Below, one piece after another: positions 46,600 through 55,736 of a DNA stretch of 64,000 nucleotides (positions within the stretch are counted from its first letter, which is position 1; each line of letters opens with the position of its first letter). A program made the translations under genes and the position numbers. The stretch lies in contig NZ_JABXKL010000032.1 in assembly GCF_017114995.1 (NCBI RefSeq), positions 124,001-188,000 of the forward strand, read 5' to 3'. The notes beneath the pieces are model-generated. The model searched no databases. It was not told the origin of the DNA and was given only the letters and a program-made list of their open reading frames with translations. The stretch is from Nostoc sp. NMS9 (GTDB lineage Bacteria; Cyanobacteriota; Cyanobacteriia; Cyanobacteriales; Nostocaceae).

Positions 46600-47747
46600 G
46601 ATCCCCCTGTAGCCTTTTTCTTGGCACTTTTTGGTTCAAACGGTAATGCTTTTTGTTCTGTGACTGCTGCTTCTTTCTCCTGGGTTTCTACAATTTTTTG
46701 CAGTTCTTCTGGTAGAGGTTCGCGGGAGAGAAGATAAGTTTGGGCGGTTTGGAAAATATTACCAATCACCATATACATCAGTACCCCAGCTGGTAGGGGA
46801 AAGAACAAAAACATCCCAGAAAAGATGACGGGGGTGATTTTGTTAACTGTATCCTGCTGCGGATTGCCACCGCTGGAATTTTGCCCGGAAAGCATTTGGC
46901 TAACATAAAGGCTGATCCCAAAGAAGACGATCATGGCGACGATATCCCAGTGGATTGTGCCATCTGCATCTTGTGCGCCAACCCTGCCTAAAGCATCAAT
47001 AAATAGAAAGCCTTTTTCTGCTGCTAGTCCAGGAATTGTTCCTTGAATGGTGACATCTCCTGGTTGCAAGGCTTCTACATTGCCCTGAGCATCAATTTTT
47101 ATCCTATCTTCACCCTTGGTAATTTTCCAATCAGGAATCAGCTTATTTTCTGGGTGTTCTGCTAAAAGCACCTGGAATGGTTTACCTTCAACAGTCTGAT
47201 ACTGTATCTTGGTTTGTTCTCCCACCGCTAATTTATTTCCGCTAGGAATAATGGCAGCTACTTTAACGTGTTCCCCATCTGCAACGTAAATATTTTGAGG
47301 AGCAGTGGCAAAGGCTTGCGGTTGAATTTGTTCGATTTGTTCTGCAGGAAGAATTTGCAGGTTAACGCTGTAGTTCGCACTTGCAAAAGGTGAACCCCGC
47401 AAGGTGGCAAACAGCGCTAACAAGACTGGCATTTGCACTAGTAATGGAAAACAGCCTGCCAAAGGGTTGCCAAATTCTTTTTGGACATTAACCATTTCCT
47501 CCTGCTGCTTTTGCGGTTCATCCTTATAGCGCTCTTTGATTTCTGCCATCCGCTTTTGCATCAGAGGTTGTACAATTCGCATTTTCCGCATGTTGCGAAT
47601 TGAGCCAGCACTCAGGGGATAGAGCGCGAAGCGGACTATCAAGGTCAAAGCAACGATCGCTAATCCGTAGCTAGGCACAATACCATAGAAAAAATCTATG
47701 ATTGGCAGCATCACGTTGTTCGAGAGAAAGCCGATACCAAAATCCAT
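46596..47747 (-). CDS. yidC: Membrane protein insertase YidC (Alb3/Oxa1)
   Basis: The 383-aa protein has the Oxa1-type core: [60 protein letters not shown], and the C-terminal helix region [20 protein letters not shown]. Between the first and last membrane segments is a periplasmic/lumenal insertion of about 150 residues (about 130-270) with beta-rich sequence ([20 protein letters not shown]), larger than in Alb3. It inserts thylakoid and plasma membrane proteins with SecYEG or alone. It lies in the rpmH-rnpA-PH-yidC-khpB cluster. Confidence 0.95.
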   Translation of the reverse strand: MDFGIGFLSNNVMLPIIDFFYGIVPSYGLAIVALTLIVRFALYPLSAGSIRNMRKMRIVQPLMQKRMAEIKERYKDEPQKQQEEMVNVQKEFGNPLAGCFPLLVQMPVLLALFATLRGSPFASANYSVNLQILPAEQIEQIQPQAFATAPQNIYVADGEHVKVAAIIPSGNKLAVGEQTKIQYQTVEGKPFQVLLAEHPENKLIPDWKITKGEDRIKIDAQGNVEALQPGDVTIQGTIPGLAAEKGFLFIDALGRVGAQDADGTIHWDIVAMIVFFGISLYVSQMLSGQNSSGGNPQQDTVNKITPVIFSGMFLFFPLPAGVLMYMVIGNIFQTAQTYLLSREPLPEELQKIVETQEKEAAVTEQKALPFEPKSAKKKATGGS

Positions 47748-47908
47748 TATTCTGAATTCAACCTGAGGTACTGTAAACTGAATCTAATTTATCTAAATCA
47801 TGATCTGTCGGCGACTATCTTTCGCTACGGATAGCCGCACATTTAAATCGGGAATTGGGAATTGGGAATTGGGCATTGGTTCATCTCCCTCATCTTCCCC
47901 TGCTGCCA

Positions 47909-48301
47909 TCATTTGTTAGCAGGAGCGCTAAATTCGGGATTTTTCGCAGCAATTCTTTCGTTAATGTAGTCATAGACTTCCCGAAAATTGGGAATTGCAC
48001 GCAATTCGAGACGACTGCCGTTTTTTAGGGTGATCGCCATATCTCCCCAAAAGCCAATGCCACGGGGAACTTTAACGATTTTGACAATTTCTGAGTAAAT
48101 TACGTCAGTGCGATCGCGTCCCTGCCAACCTCCAATCACAGTAATTCGGCGATCAGTGATGCGGAAACGCAGCCACAATGCCCTGACAATTGCCCCGACT
48201 GCTAATGGTAGCCCAACAATGGTTAGCCCAATCAGCAGGTTAACAATTAAATCCCCAACATGGGGCCCACCTTCATAATAAACATCTTCACGAATTCCCA
48301 T
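47909..48301 (-). CDS. PH (bPH2-like) domain membrane protein
   Basis: The 130-aa protein has a membrane segment (IVNLLIGLTIVGLPLAVGAI) and a bacterial PH-like domain (RFRITDRRITVIGGWQGRDR, VKVPRGIGFWGDMAITLKNG). It starts inside the end of rnpA (14-bp overlap) and precedes yidC, a position kept in many cyanobacteria. The role is unknown; a membrane-associated factor in protein insertion is one possibility by context only. The 161 bp before yidC contains GGGAATT-type heptamers (47850-47880). Confidence 0.82.
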   Translation of the reverse strand: MGIREDVYYEGGPHVGDLIVNLLIGLTIVGLPLAVGAIVRALWLRFRITDRRITVIGGWQGRDRTDVIYSEIVKIVKVPRGIGFWGDMAITLKNGSRLELRAIPNFREVYDYINERIAAKNPEFSAPANK

Positions 48302-48710
48302 CGAACACCTCAGCTTGTGCCAACAACTGCTCTAATTCTTGCAGAAATTGTGGGCTTACGCACTTAGATTCTGCTGCGGTGGGTTTGACAATGAATACTA
48401 GCCGCCATCCTGGTGATAATTTTGGCAGCAAGTTATGTAAAGCAGCAGTAATTTGCCGTTTGATTCGGTTGCGAACCACTGCCCTTTTGCTGACTTTTGT
48501 GCTAATCGAAATGCCAATCAGCGTGCTGGCAAGATGTGCTGAGTCAGTTGCTTGTGTAGTCTGAGTGGCAGTGTCCAAAGATGGTTTCTTTGAACATAAG
48601 GGCTTTAAGGCTCTCAATGTTAAATAAGAGCCATGACGCCGAATTCCTTCTCGGAAAACTGCCTGGAAATCCTTTCGGGATTTTAGCCGATTTGCTTTGG
48701 GCAAAGCCAC
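48288..48710 (-). CDS. rnpA: Ribonuclease P protein component
   Basis: The 140-aa basic protein begins LPKANRLKSRKDFQAVFREG and contains the RNR motif region AVVRNRIKRQITAALHNLLP, the hallmark of the RNase P protein that helps the catalytic RNA mature pre-tRNA 5' ends. The insert between these blocks (about 50-75, TQTTQATDSAHLASTLI) is variable in cyanobacteria. It follows rpmH by 26 bp and overlaps the PH-domain gene. Confidence 0.95.
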   Translation of the reverse strand: MALPKANRLKSRKDFQAVFREGIRRHGSYLTLRALKPLCSKKPSLDTATQTTQATDSAHLASTLIGISISTKVSKRAVVRNRIKRQITAALHNLLPKLSPGWRLVFIVKPTAAESKCVSPQFLQELEQLLAQAEVFDGNS

Positions 48711-48736
48711 AGATGCTCTTTTAGCTTAAATATGCC

Positions 48737-48871
48737 CTAAACGCTCAGACGGTGACGTCCTTTTTTTCTTCTGGCGCTAATCACGTTTCTGCCGTCTGGT
48801 GTCCGCATCCTGGCGCGAAAACCAGAGGTTCTTTTTCTCTTACGGCTAGTGCCGCCCAGTGTTCTTTTCAT
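48737..48871 (-). CDS. rpmH: 50S ribosomal protein L34
   Basis: The 44-codon gene reads [20 protein letters not shown], then [20 protein letters not shown] and RLSV with stop TAG at 48737-48739. It is the start of the conserved rpmH-rnpA-yidC cluster. The gene is short and easily missed, but the match to L34 is complete. GGAGAACAGT lies upstream of the ATG (the AGGAG is about ten bases before it). Confidence 0.97.
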   Translation of the reverse strand: MKRTLGGTSRKRKRTSGFRARMRTPDGRNVISARRKKGRHRLSV

Positions 48872-48970
48872 ACTGTTCTCCTCTTAGGTGATTTTTATAA
48901 AAACTCACAATCTCTAATTGTATCACTTTGTAAGGAAATTGGGAATCGCCGATTAGTTACATCCCTACTC

Positions 48971-49483
48971 TTAATTGATACTCAAAATCCATGTTCCCAT
49001 GTAGCGCAGTAGTGGCACATCGCCAGGAGAGAGCACTTGACAGTTAAAATAGTAAACTCCGCCGAAGGATGGGTTTTTCACGTTAGATAACACTACCTCG
49101 ACTGCGCTACCTGCTGGCACTGGCTCTTGAGGAAAAATATTAATCAGTTTACCTTCTTTGTCCCACTTCACCTCAGAAAGCGGAACTGCTTTGCCTTTGA
49201 CTCGGACTTCAATTTTTTTCTGGTCAAAAGTTCCTTTGTAATAATCAGGGTAGGTAATGGCAAATTGACCAACTGCCAATTTCATTCTTTTGGCTGGAAT
49301 CCTTAATATGTATCTATCCCAACCATTTGCTTGTCCACCAAAATCTAACCTAAAGGGCAGCTGATTTTCGGATTTTACGCCGCTAAACAGCGTAAATCCA
49401 GGTAAGCTTTGTGCCAAAGTCAAGGCTGGTAATCCAGTAACCAAAAAGCTAGTCACGGCTAAAGCAGAAAGTAAACGTCGCAT
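48971..49483 (-). CDS. DUF2808 domain secreted protein, 170 aa
   Basis: The signal peptide (RRLLSALAVTSFLVTGLPAL, cut near LAQ-SL) is followed by a domain with DRYILRIPAKRMKLAVGQFA, ITYPDYYKGTFDQKKIEVRV, and GSAVEVVLSNVKNPSFGGVY. This is the DUF2808 family of cyanobacteria, exported proteins of unknown function, sometimes stress-induced. The C-terminus ends in a beta strand (YMGTWILSI). It stands alone upstream of rpmH on the same strand. Confidence 0.88.
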   Translation of the reverse strand: MRRLLSALAVTSFLVTGLPALTLAQSLPGFTLFSGVKSENQLPFRLDFGGQANGWDRYILRIPAKRMKLAVGQFAITYPDYYKGTFDQKKIEVRVKGKAVPLSEVKWDKEGKLINIFPQEPVPAGSAVEVVLSNVKNPSFGGVYYFNCQVLSPGDVPLLRYMGTWILSIN

Positions 49484-50249
49484 AATCGGGCTTCCTCTAC
49501 CAAAATATAAATCTGTTATCTAAAATAACTGTGTGTTAGTATTCTTTACTAAACTTTACTATTGGCTTCCTGACAATGGACGTTTAATTTCCAAAAAAAG
49601 TGCCATTCTATCTGAATTTTAGGCAACAGTAAAATTACTTAGTGTAAAAAAAACGGATATTGAATTTACTTCATTACCCTTATATAGCCATGATTTGATT
49701 ACTAAGTTGGTCAAATTTGAACTAGATATAAACACAGTTGGGGGTTGGATTGTGTTTCCAAATATGTATAAGTGTATCTAAATTTGAGAATTTTGTTATA
49801 AAAATTGATCCATGTCATTAGCGATCGCCAGTTAAGTTGGGCTAAATTGATTAAAATAAGTTGGATTGGAATCGAAGTTGTAATCATTAAAATTTGATTG
49901 GGAAATTATCAAGGTTTCAAAATTCGGTCAATATTACTCTATAAGAAAGGAATACCAAAATTTCTCAATCCCGAAAACAAGCTAAAGATAAAGATGCAAA
50001 ATTTGGGAATCAATTTAGGATGTGCAATACGTAACCCTGTTTGCAACTATCTGAAAATATGACATCTGCGAGCGGCAAAGTGAGGCTTTGCCTGGAGAGC
50101 TAAGAGTGGGAGAGGAAAGATTCAAGGTTCAATCTACAAGTAAAATTCATGGCTGATGTTCCTGCCTAAGTACTATAAGTGCGGGACACGCATCATCTGG
50201 ACAATCGCTTACTTGGCAGAACATTAGGTATTTATCTTCAGGAGATTTC
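49484..50249. other. Long leader/intergenic region upstream of pnt genes
   Basis: 766 bp without a supported gene. It is AT-rich up to about 50030; then a hairpin GGCAAAG-TGAGG-CTTTGCC lies at 50074-50092, followed by purine-rich sequence and a ribosome site CAGGAG eight bases before pntAA. A long 5' leader or small RNA is possible, but no known RNA family is recognised. Confidence 0.4.
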
Positions 50250-51422
50250 ATGAGAATAGCAGTTGCTAAAGAAATTGAAGTTTGTGAACGTCGTGTGGCA
50301 TTAATTCCTGACACAGTTGCTCGATTGGTAAAACAAGGTTTGGAAGTTTGGGTAGAAGCAGGTGCAGGAGAGCGATCTTTTTTCAGTGATCCTGACTATG
50401 AAGCAGCAGGAGCCACAATAATCAGCGATACTGCCAAATTATGGGGTGAAACAGATATTCTACTGAAAGTCAGTCCACCGCAAGAACGAGAAGATGGACG
50501 CTCAGAAATTGACTTGTTAAAGGAAGGGGCTGTTTTAGTCAGTTTCCTCAATCCCTTGGGAAATCCCGTTGTAGCCCAGCAACTAGCAAATCGGAAAGTC
50601 ACAGCTTTGAGTATGGAGATGATCCCCCGTACCACCAGAGCGCAAAGTATGGATGCTTTGTCCTCGCAAGCTTCATTAGCAGGTTACAAAGCAGTATTAA
50701 TTGCGGCAGCTGCATTACCGAAATACTTCCCGATGTTAACCACAGCCGCAGGTACGATCGCTCCAGCGAAAGTATTTATTATGGGCGCTGGGGTCGCCGG
50801 ATTGCAAGCGATCGCCACCGCCAGACGTTTGGGAGCAGTGGTAGAAGCCTTTGATATTCGTCCCGCCGTCAAAGAAGAAGTGCAAAGCTTAGGGGCAAAA
50901 TTCGTTGAAGTCAAATTAGACGAAGAAACCGTTGCTGCTGGCGGTTACGCCAAGGAAATTTCTGAGGCTAGCAAACAACGTACCCAAGAAGTTGTCGCTG
51001 AACACATTAAGAATTCTGATGTAGTGATCACTACAGCCCAAGTGCCTGGGAGACAAGCACCACGGCTCGTTACAGAAGAAATGGTGGCACAAATGAAACC
51101 AGGTTCAGTGATTGTGGATTTAGCTGCTGAACAGGGTGGTAACTGCGCCTGTACCGAACCAGGTAAAGATATTGTGTGGAATGGCGTAACAATTATCGGT
51201 CCCATCAATCTCCCATCATCAATGCCAATTCACGCCAGCCAATTGTATGCCAAGAACGTAACGTCGTTGATGCAACTGCTAATTAAAGACAAAGCTTTGC
51301 AGGTAGACTTTGGCGACGACATCGTTGATGCAGCTTGCGTTACCCATGCGGGTGAAATTCGCAATCAACGAGTGCGGGATGCGCTACAAGCATCGAATAC
51401 TCAACAACCGGCGGTTAATTAG
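50250..51422 (+). CDS. pntAA: NAD(P) transhydrogenase alpha subunit, part 1
   Basis: The 390-aa soluble NAD(H)-binding domain I begins MRIAVAKEIEVCERRVALIP and contains the Rossmann segment VFIMGAGVAGLQAIATARRL, then FDIRPAVKEEVQSLGAKFVE and DLAAEQGGNCACTEPGKDIV. The membrane proton-translocating transhydrogenase transfers hydride between NADH and NADP. In cyanobacteria the alpha chain is split, as here, into a soluble and a membrane polypeptide encoded by the next gene. A ribosome site CAGGAG is upstream. Between this gene and the next lies a CCCAATG heptamer cluster (51462-51492). Confidence 0.95.
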   Translation: MRIAVAKEIEVCERRVALIPDTVARLVKQGLEVWVEAGAGERSFFSDPDYEAAGATIISDTAKLWGETDILLKVSPPQEREDGRSEIDLLKEGAVLVSFLNPLGNPVVAQQLANRKVTALSMEMIPRTTRAQSMDALSSQASLAGYKAVLIAAAALPKYFPMLTTAAGTIAPAKVFIMGAGVAGLQAIATARRLGAVVEAFDIRPAVKEEVQSLGAKFVEVKLDEETVAAGGYAKEISEASKQRTQEVVAEHIKNSDVVITTAQVPGRQAPRLVTEEMVAQMKPGSVIVDLAAEQGGNCACTEPGKDIVWNGVTIIGPINLPSSMPIHASQLYAKNVTSLMQLLIKDKALQVDFGDDIVDAACVTHAGEIRNQRVRDALQASNTQQPAVN

Positions 51423-51522
51423 GGAATGGGAGATGAGGGGGTAAGGGGACAAAGAGAATAACCAATGCCCCATGCCCAATGCCCAATGCCCCATTCCCAT
51501 TTACACAAGGAGTTTTGATTTC

Positions 51523-51816
51523 ATGACAGAGGCATTACTTGCTGCTTTGTTTGTATTTGTATTGGCATCTTTTATTGGCTTTGAAGTCATCAATAAAATT
51601 CCACCGACTCTACACACACCTTTGATGTCAGGCTCAAACGCGATTTCTGGGATTGCAGTACTGGGAGCAATAGTTGCTGCTGGTGCGAGAGACACGAGTG
51701 TGTCAGTAATTCTCGGCTTGATTGCTGTAGTATTAGCAACAGTCAACGTTGTGGGTGGTTTTTTAGTGACAGACAGAATGTTGCAAATGTTCAAGAAGAA
51801 GGAGATTAAGGCGTGA
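51523..51816 (+). CDS. pntAB: NAD(P) transhydrogenase alpha subunit, part 2 (membrane)
   Basis: ATG at 51523 (MTEALLAALFVFVLASFIGF) follows AAGGAG at 51507-51512; the longer frame from 51472 is a heptamer-repeat artefact. The 97-aa protein has three to four membrane helices with INKIPPTLHTPLMSGSNAIS and VNVVGGFLVTDRMLQMFKKK, the usual domain II start. Its stop overlaps the pntB start as GTGA. Confidence 0.95.
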   Translation: MTEALLAALFVFVLASFIGFEVINKIPPTLHTPLMSGSNAISGIAVLGAIVAAGARDTSVSVILGLIAVVLATVNVVGGFLVTDRMLQMFKKKEIKA

Positions 51817-53219
51817 GCGACTTTTTACCAACTGGCATTCAGCTGACGTACTTAGTCGCTGCATCGTTATTCATTCTGGGCTTGAAAAAGCTGGGATCGC
51901 CCGCTACAGCGCGGAACGGTAATCTCGTAGCGGCTGTGGGTATGCTACTAGCAATTGTGGCGACAATGCTCGATCAGCATGTGTTGAACTACGAGATGAT
52001 ATTGTTGGGCTTGGCGATTGGATCGGGAATTGGTGCGATCGTTGCCTACAAAGTCCAAATGACGGAAATGCCCCAAATGGTGGGTTTACTCAACGGTTTG
52101 GGCGGTGCGGCTTCGGCATTAGTCGCGGTTGCTGAATTCTGGCGGTTATTAGATAGCTCTCAGACGATACCGCTAGATGTCAACATTTCCATGCTATTGG
52201 ACGTGTTAATTGGTGGCGTTACCTTCACAGGTAGTTTTCTTGCCTTTGCCAAATTGCAAGGTTTAATTAGCGGTTCCCCGATTACATTTCCATTCCAGCA
52301 ACCATTTAACCTCTTGCTTCTGGGTGCTTATTTGGTAGGTAGTGCCTATTTAATCATCACACCAGATAGCTTACCCATATTCTTGGGAGTGGTTGGGGTT
52401 TCATTGGTGCTGGGTGTGATGTTCGTCATCCCCATTGGTGGCGGCGATATGCCAGTAGTAATCTCACTGTTGAACTCGTTGTCAGGTGTGGCGGCGGCGG
52501 CGGCTGGGTTCGTGGTGATGAACAATATGTTAATCATCGCTGGTGCTTTGGTAGGAGCATCTGGCTTAATCCTTACTGAGATTATGTGTAAGGCGATGAA
52601 CCGCTCCTTATTTAGTGTGCTATTCAGCGCTTTTGGCACAGGTTCTAGTTCTGGTGGTGCTGCTGCTAGTGGTGGTGCAACTGATCAAACTGTCCGCAGC
52701 ATTGATCCTGAAGAAGGGGCGATGATGTTGGGTTATGCCCGTTCTGTGGTAATTGTACCTGGTTATGGTATGGCAGTTGCCCAAGCGCAACACAGTGTGC
52801 GGGAATTGTCAGATCAGTTAGAAAAAATGGGCGTTGATGTCAAGTATGCCATTCACCCTGTTGCTGGGAGAATGCCGGGGCACATGAATGTGTTGCTGGC
52901 GGAGGCAAATGTGCCTTATACCCAGTTGTACGACATGGATGATATAAATCCCCAGTTTGAACAAGCTGATGTGGCTTTAGTAATTGGGGCAAATGATGTG
53001 GTAAATCCTGCGGCGCGGAGTGATGCAAATAGCCCGATTTATGGTATGCCGATTTTGGAAGTAGATCGGGCGAAGCAGACGATTGTAATTAAGCGCGGGA
53101 TGAGTACGGGTTTTGCCGGTGTAGATAATGAGTTGTTCTACAAGGATAAAACTACGATGCTTTTTGGTGGCGCTAAGGATATGGTGTCGAAGTTGGTTTC
53201 GGAAGTGAAGCAACTGTAA
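51813..53219 (+). CDS. pntB: NAD(P) transhydrogenase beta subunit
   Basis: The 468-aa protein has an N-terminal set of about eight or nine membrane helices (domain II) and a C-terminal NADP-binding domain III: GYARSVVIVPGYGMAVAQAQ, HPVAGRMPGHMNVLLAEANV, ALVIGANDVVNPAARSDANS, GMPILEVDRAKQTIVIKRGM. The GTG start overlaps pntAB by four bases, so the three genes form one operon. The enzyme sets NADPH supply at the expense of the proton gradient. A palindromic terminator lies 32 bp after the stop. Confidence 0.95.
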   Translation: MSDFLPTGIQLTYLVAASLFILGLKKLGSPATARNGNLVAAVGMLLAIVATMLDQHVLNYEMILLGLAIGSGIGAIVAYKVQMTEMPQMVGLLNGLGGAASALVAVAEFWRLLDSSQTIPLDVNISMLLDVLIGGVTFTGSFLAFAKLQGLISGSPITFPFQQPFNLLLLGAYLVGSAYLIITPDSLPIFLGVVGVSLVLGVMFVIPIGGGDMPVVISLLNSLSGVAAAAAGFVVMNNMLIIAGALVGASGLILTEIMCKAMNRSLFSVLFSAFGTGSSSGGAAASGGATDQTVRSIDPEEGAMMLGYARSVVIVPGYGMAVAQAQHSVRELSDQLEKMGVDVKYAIHPVAGRMPGHMNVLLAEANVPYTQLYDMDDINPQFEQADVALVIGANDVVNPAARSDANSPIYGMPILEVDRAKQTIVIKRGMSTGFAGVDNELFYKDKTTMLFGGAKDMVSKLVSEVKQL

Positions 53220-53250
53220 GAGAAACGAACGGCAGAGGCACAGAGAACGC

Positions 53251-53288
53251 AAAAAGTAGAGACGTGAAATTTCGCGTCTCTACTTTTT
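53251..53288. terminator. Palindromic bidirectional terminator of the GTAGAGACG family
   Basis: AAAAAGTAGAGACG (53251-53264) pairs perfectly with CGTCTCTACTTTTT (53275-53288); a run of T or A flanks both ends. It sits between convergent pntB and the radical SAM gene, and the last three codons of the radical SAM gene (stop at 53280-53282) lie within one arm. Confidence 0.8.
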
Positions 53289-54245
53289 TAAGAATGTCAA
53301 GCTATCCCACTTTTCCACTGTTGGCTTATACAACCAATAATCCAGCTTGACATCATCAACAAGCCCTCTAAGTTCGGGATCGGGCCAAATGTGAAGCCGA
53401 TCCTCACATCCAACCTCTCTTGCGGCTGTTTCAATGTCATTCCATTGCCTTTTAAAGTATTCAGCCCATGACTTTTTATGCCTTATGGAATCCGTAAAAT
53501 CCAAGCCTGCCGCTATCATACGTTTTCCATTACTTCCGCGAGCATTAATAGGCTCCCAAAATATAACTTCTGGATTGATACACATTATTTTTTCCAAATG
53601 TCTTTTGAAATCATCTAAAGTCATATTTGGAGGAGTAGGAGCAACTGCAACATACATTCTACACCCAGCTTTATGACCTGCCAGCATTGCTTTATAACGT
53701 TCTGAAGGAGGAGGAGCTTGAGGTTCAATCTGCCGACTGAGTTCATCATTTAGGTATGGTAAACTCATGCCAACGATCACATTGGTACGATTAAGAATAT
53801 CAATATCATTTACCCATAACAGACCACGAGTAAGAATTCGGATTTTTTTCTTATATCTCGATAAAGCCTCAACAACACCCCGCGTAACATTTGCAGTCTG
53901 TTTAGTTTGATAAGGATCAGTACCAGAACAGACTAATACTACACCTTTTCCTGCTGGTGTTTCACGCCAAGACCTTTTACGACTAAGGATTTTTTCTAGT
54001 TGCTCAGGTATCTCTTCTCGAACAAATAAATACTGTCCCCAATCCATTTGAGGATCGCTTACTCCTTTTGAATGCAATTGTGCTTGTTTTGTCCTAATTG
54101 CAGGCGTAGAAGGTACATAACAGAATGTACATCCATGCAAACACCCTGATGCTACATTAACCACATAGTCACATAGCCCTTTTTTGTTAAGAGCGCTCTG
54201 TTGCAGAGGATTAACAATTTTTTCAACGCCTTTAACAATAGACAT
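53280..54245 (-). CDS. Radical SAM protein, SPL-like, partner of TcmP
   Basis: ATG at 54243-54245 (MSIVKGVEKI) is preferred to GTG three codons upstream. The radical SAM cluster motif is C35-x3-C39-x2-C42 (SGCLHGCTFCYVPSTPAI), followed by GKGVVLVCSGTDPYQTKQTA, TRGVVEALSRYKKKIRILTR and MSLPYLNDELSRQIEP, the layout of the COG1533/spore photoproduct lyase-like branch. The 321-aa protein is 89 bp downstream of tcmP on the same strand. TcmP proteins are typically found beside a three-cysteine radical SAM-like partner, so the two probably act together. The substrate is unknown. Its last codons lie in a shared palindrome. Confidence 0.85.
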   Translation of the reverse strand: MSIVKGVEKIVNPLQQSALNKKGLCDYVVNVASGCLHGCTFCYVPSTPAIRTKQAQLHSKGVSDPQMDWGQYLFVREEIPEQLEKILSRKRSWRETPAGKGVVLVCSGTDPYQTKQTANVTRGVVEALSRYKKKIRILTRGLLWVNDIDILNRTNVIVGMSLPYLNDELSRQIEPQAPPPSERYKAMLAGHKAGCRMYVAVAPTPPNMTLDDFKRHLEKIMCINPEVIFWEPINARGSNGKRMIAAGLDFTDSIRHKKSWAEYFKRQWNDIETAAREVGCEDRLHIWPDPELRGLVDDVKLDYWLYKPTVEKWDSLTFLKK

Positions 54246-54334
54246 AGCACACACTTTTATTTATATAGTTTATTATTAGTATTAGAAATCCTCACATCCT
54301 TAGTTTGGTTATTTAAGATATGATAAAAAATATT

Positions 54335-55624
54335 TTAAAAAATTGAAAGCTGTTTATATTTAGTTAATTTGATTATATCACTTTTTCGTAAATCAACTTT
54401 ACGCTCTTTTACTATTTCACCTTTTCTCCAAATCTCTATTTCTTTTTCATTTCTAAGTAGATTTATATAAATTGTATAATGCTCTTTACTAGCTGGGTTC
54501 CGTTCCATAGTTTGATGACAAAGCTCACGGAAAATAATTCCGTCTTGACTATTACGTATAATATTGCCGAGATGAGTATCCAACTTCTCTAAACAGAATT
54601 CCTCACTATTTTTGGTAATATCAAATTTCAATTCCAGTTGGTTTTCTTCATAAAAATCTACTGTTCTGAACCCATGTCCATACAATTCAAAATAATATTG
54701 ATAATCTAAGTTATTTTCTTGCCAAAAACTTTCTTTCATTACTTCTAAAGCCCTAATGTTTTGAGAAAGATGCATGAGATAATATAAAACGCTAACATTA
54801 CCTCTAGGAATCATTGAAAAAGTAAATACATATTCAGCCTTCCCTTTGTTTCTAAATAACCTCATGGATTCATTTCTAAGAGAACACTTACCTCCTGTTG
54901 TCTCAAAACTATTAAAATTATCAAATTTATAGTATTCTTCTGCCTCTAGCATTCTGTTAAATGTATCTTTTTCTTTTCCAGACTTACCAATAACAAATCT
55001 TTTGATAAAATCAATCATATACGTGTATAGTATTTCCGATCCTCTTAAATCATTAATTTTCCTAATACTTTGCATAGAAACATCAGTCCATCCAAAGGGA
55101 TCTAGAAAAAAGAACGAGTGTCCTTTGCGAATATCGATTTTGAATATAATTTCATTTACCAAATTCTCAAATTCGCCACATATAAATTCACATTCTTCTA
55201 CTAACTTTCCAACTTCACCTTTAAATTCATGTGCTTGCCCATTAACTAACTCGCCTAGACCAGCTTTTGGCATGGAATAATTTTTAAGACAAGCTAAATG
55301 TTCTCGATTATTATCTATAAAAATAAATTTAACATTTAAATCATACTGGCGTTTTGATTTTTTATAGCCTGCGCGAATAGCTTCTATAATTCTAATAGGT
55401 GAGCCTTGCCACTCTGTTTTATTATCCTGGTCATAATACATACCACCTCCACAAAATCCATCAACAAAAGTAAACGTTCTTTCTCCATATCTACCTTTGC
55501 CATAAAGTGTGTAAATAAGATTTTCAAGATATGTTTCAATAATTTGATGCTTGGCTTTGGTATGAGGATTTATATCAGGAACATGCTTTCCATCAGCACT
55601 CCAAGTTGCTTGTGATTCGCTCAT
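54335..55624 (-). CDS. tcmP: Three-Cys-motif partner protein TcmP
   Basis: ATG at 55622-55624 follows GGAG at nine bases; an extension to 55696 has no ribosome site. The 429-aa protein has the TcmP features HTKAKHQIIETYLENLIYTL, FTFVDGFCGGGMY (52-64, methyltransferase motif I-like) and HSFFFLDPFGWTDVSMQSIR (motif IV-like DPFG). The C-terminal half (about 330-429) contains a winged-helix-like part (GIIFRELCHQTMERNPASKE). TcmP (TIGR04474) accompanies three-Cys-motif proteins; its biochemical action is not established. It is AT-rich, as is its radical SAM partner, unlike the nearby pnt operon. Confidence 0.85.
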   Translation of the reverse strand: MSESQATWSADGKHVPDINPHTKAKHQIIETYLENLIYTLYGKGRYGERTFTFVDGFCGGGMYYDQDNKTEWQGSPIRIIEAIRAGYKKSKRQYDLNVKFIFIDNNREHLACLKNYSMPKAGLGELVNGQAHEFKGEVGKLVEECEFICGEFENLVNEIIFKIDIRKGHSFFFLDPFGWTDVSMQSIRKINDLRGSEILYTYMIDFIKRFVIGKSGKEKDTFNRMLEAEEYYKFDNFNSFETTGGKCSLRNESMRLFRNKGKAEYVFTFSMIPRGNVSVLYYLMHLSQNIRALEVMKESFWQENNLDYQYYFELYGHGFRTVDFYEENQLELKFDITKNSEEFCLEKLDTHLGNIIRNSQDGIIFRELCHQTMERNPASKEHYTIYINLLRNEKEIEIWRKGEIVKERKVDLRKSDIIKLTKYKQLSIF

Positions 55625-55736
55625 GTTGATTGTCTCCACAGTAATATTCAATACTAATCTAAAATAAGTAGATTGAAAAGCGATCACACACGCCAAGTTC
55701 TCTAAAAAAAGTGATCGCCTGCAAAATCTCCAGCGT

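Noticed and set aside
55625..55696. N-terminal extension of TcmP
   Set aside because: No ribosome site, and the sequence is unlike the family N-terminus; GGAG precedes the ATG at 55624.
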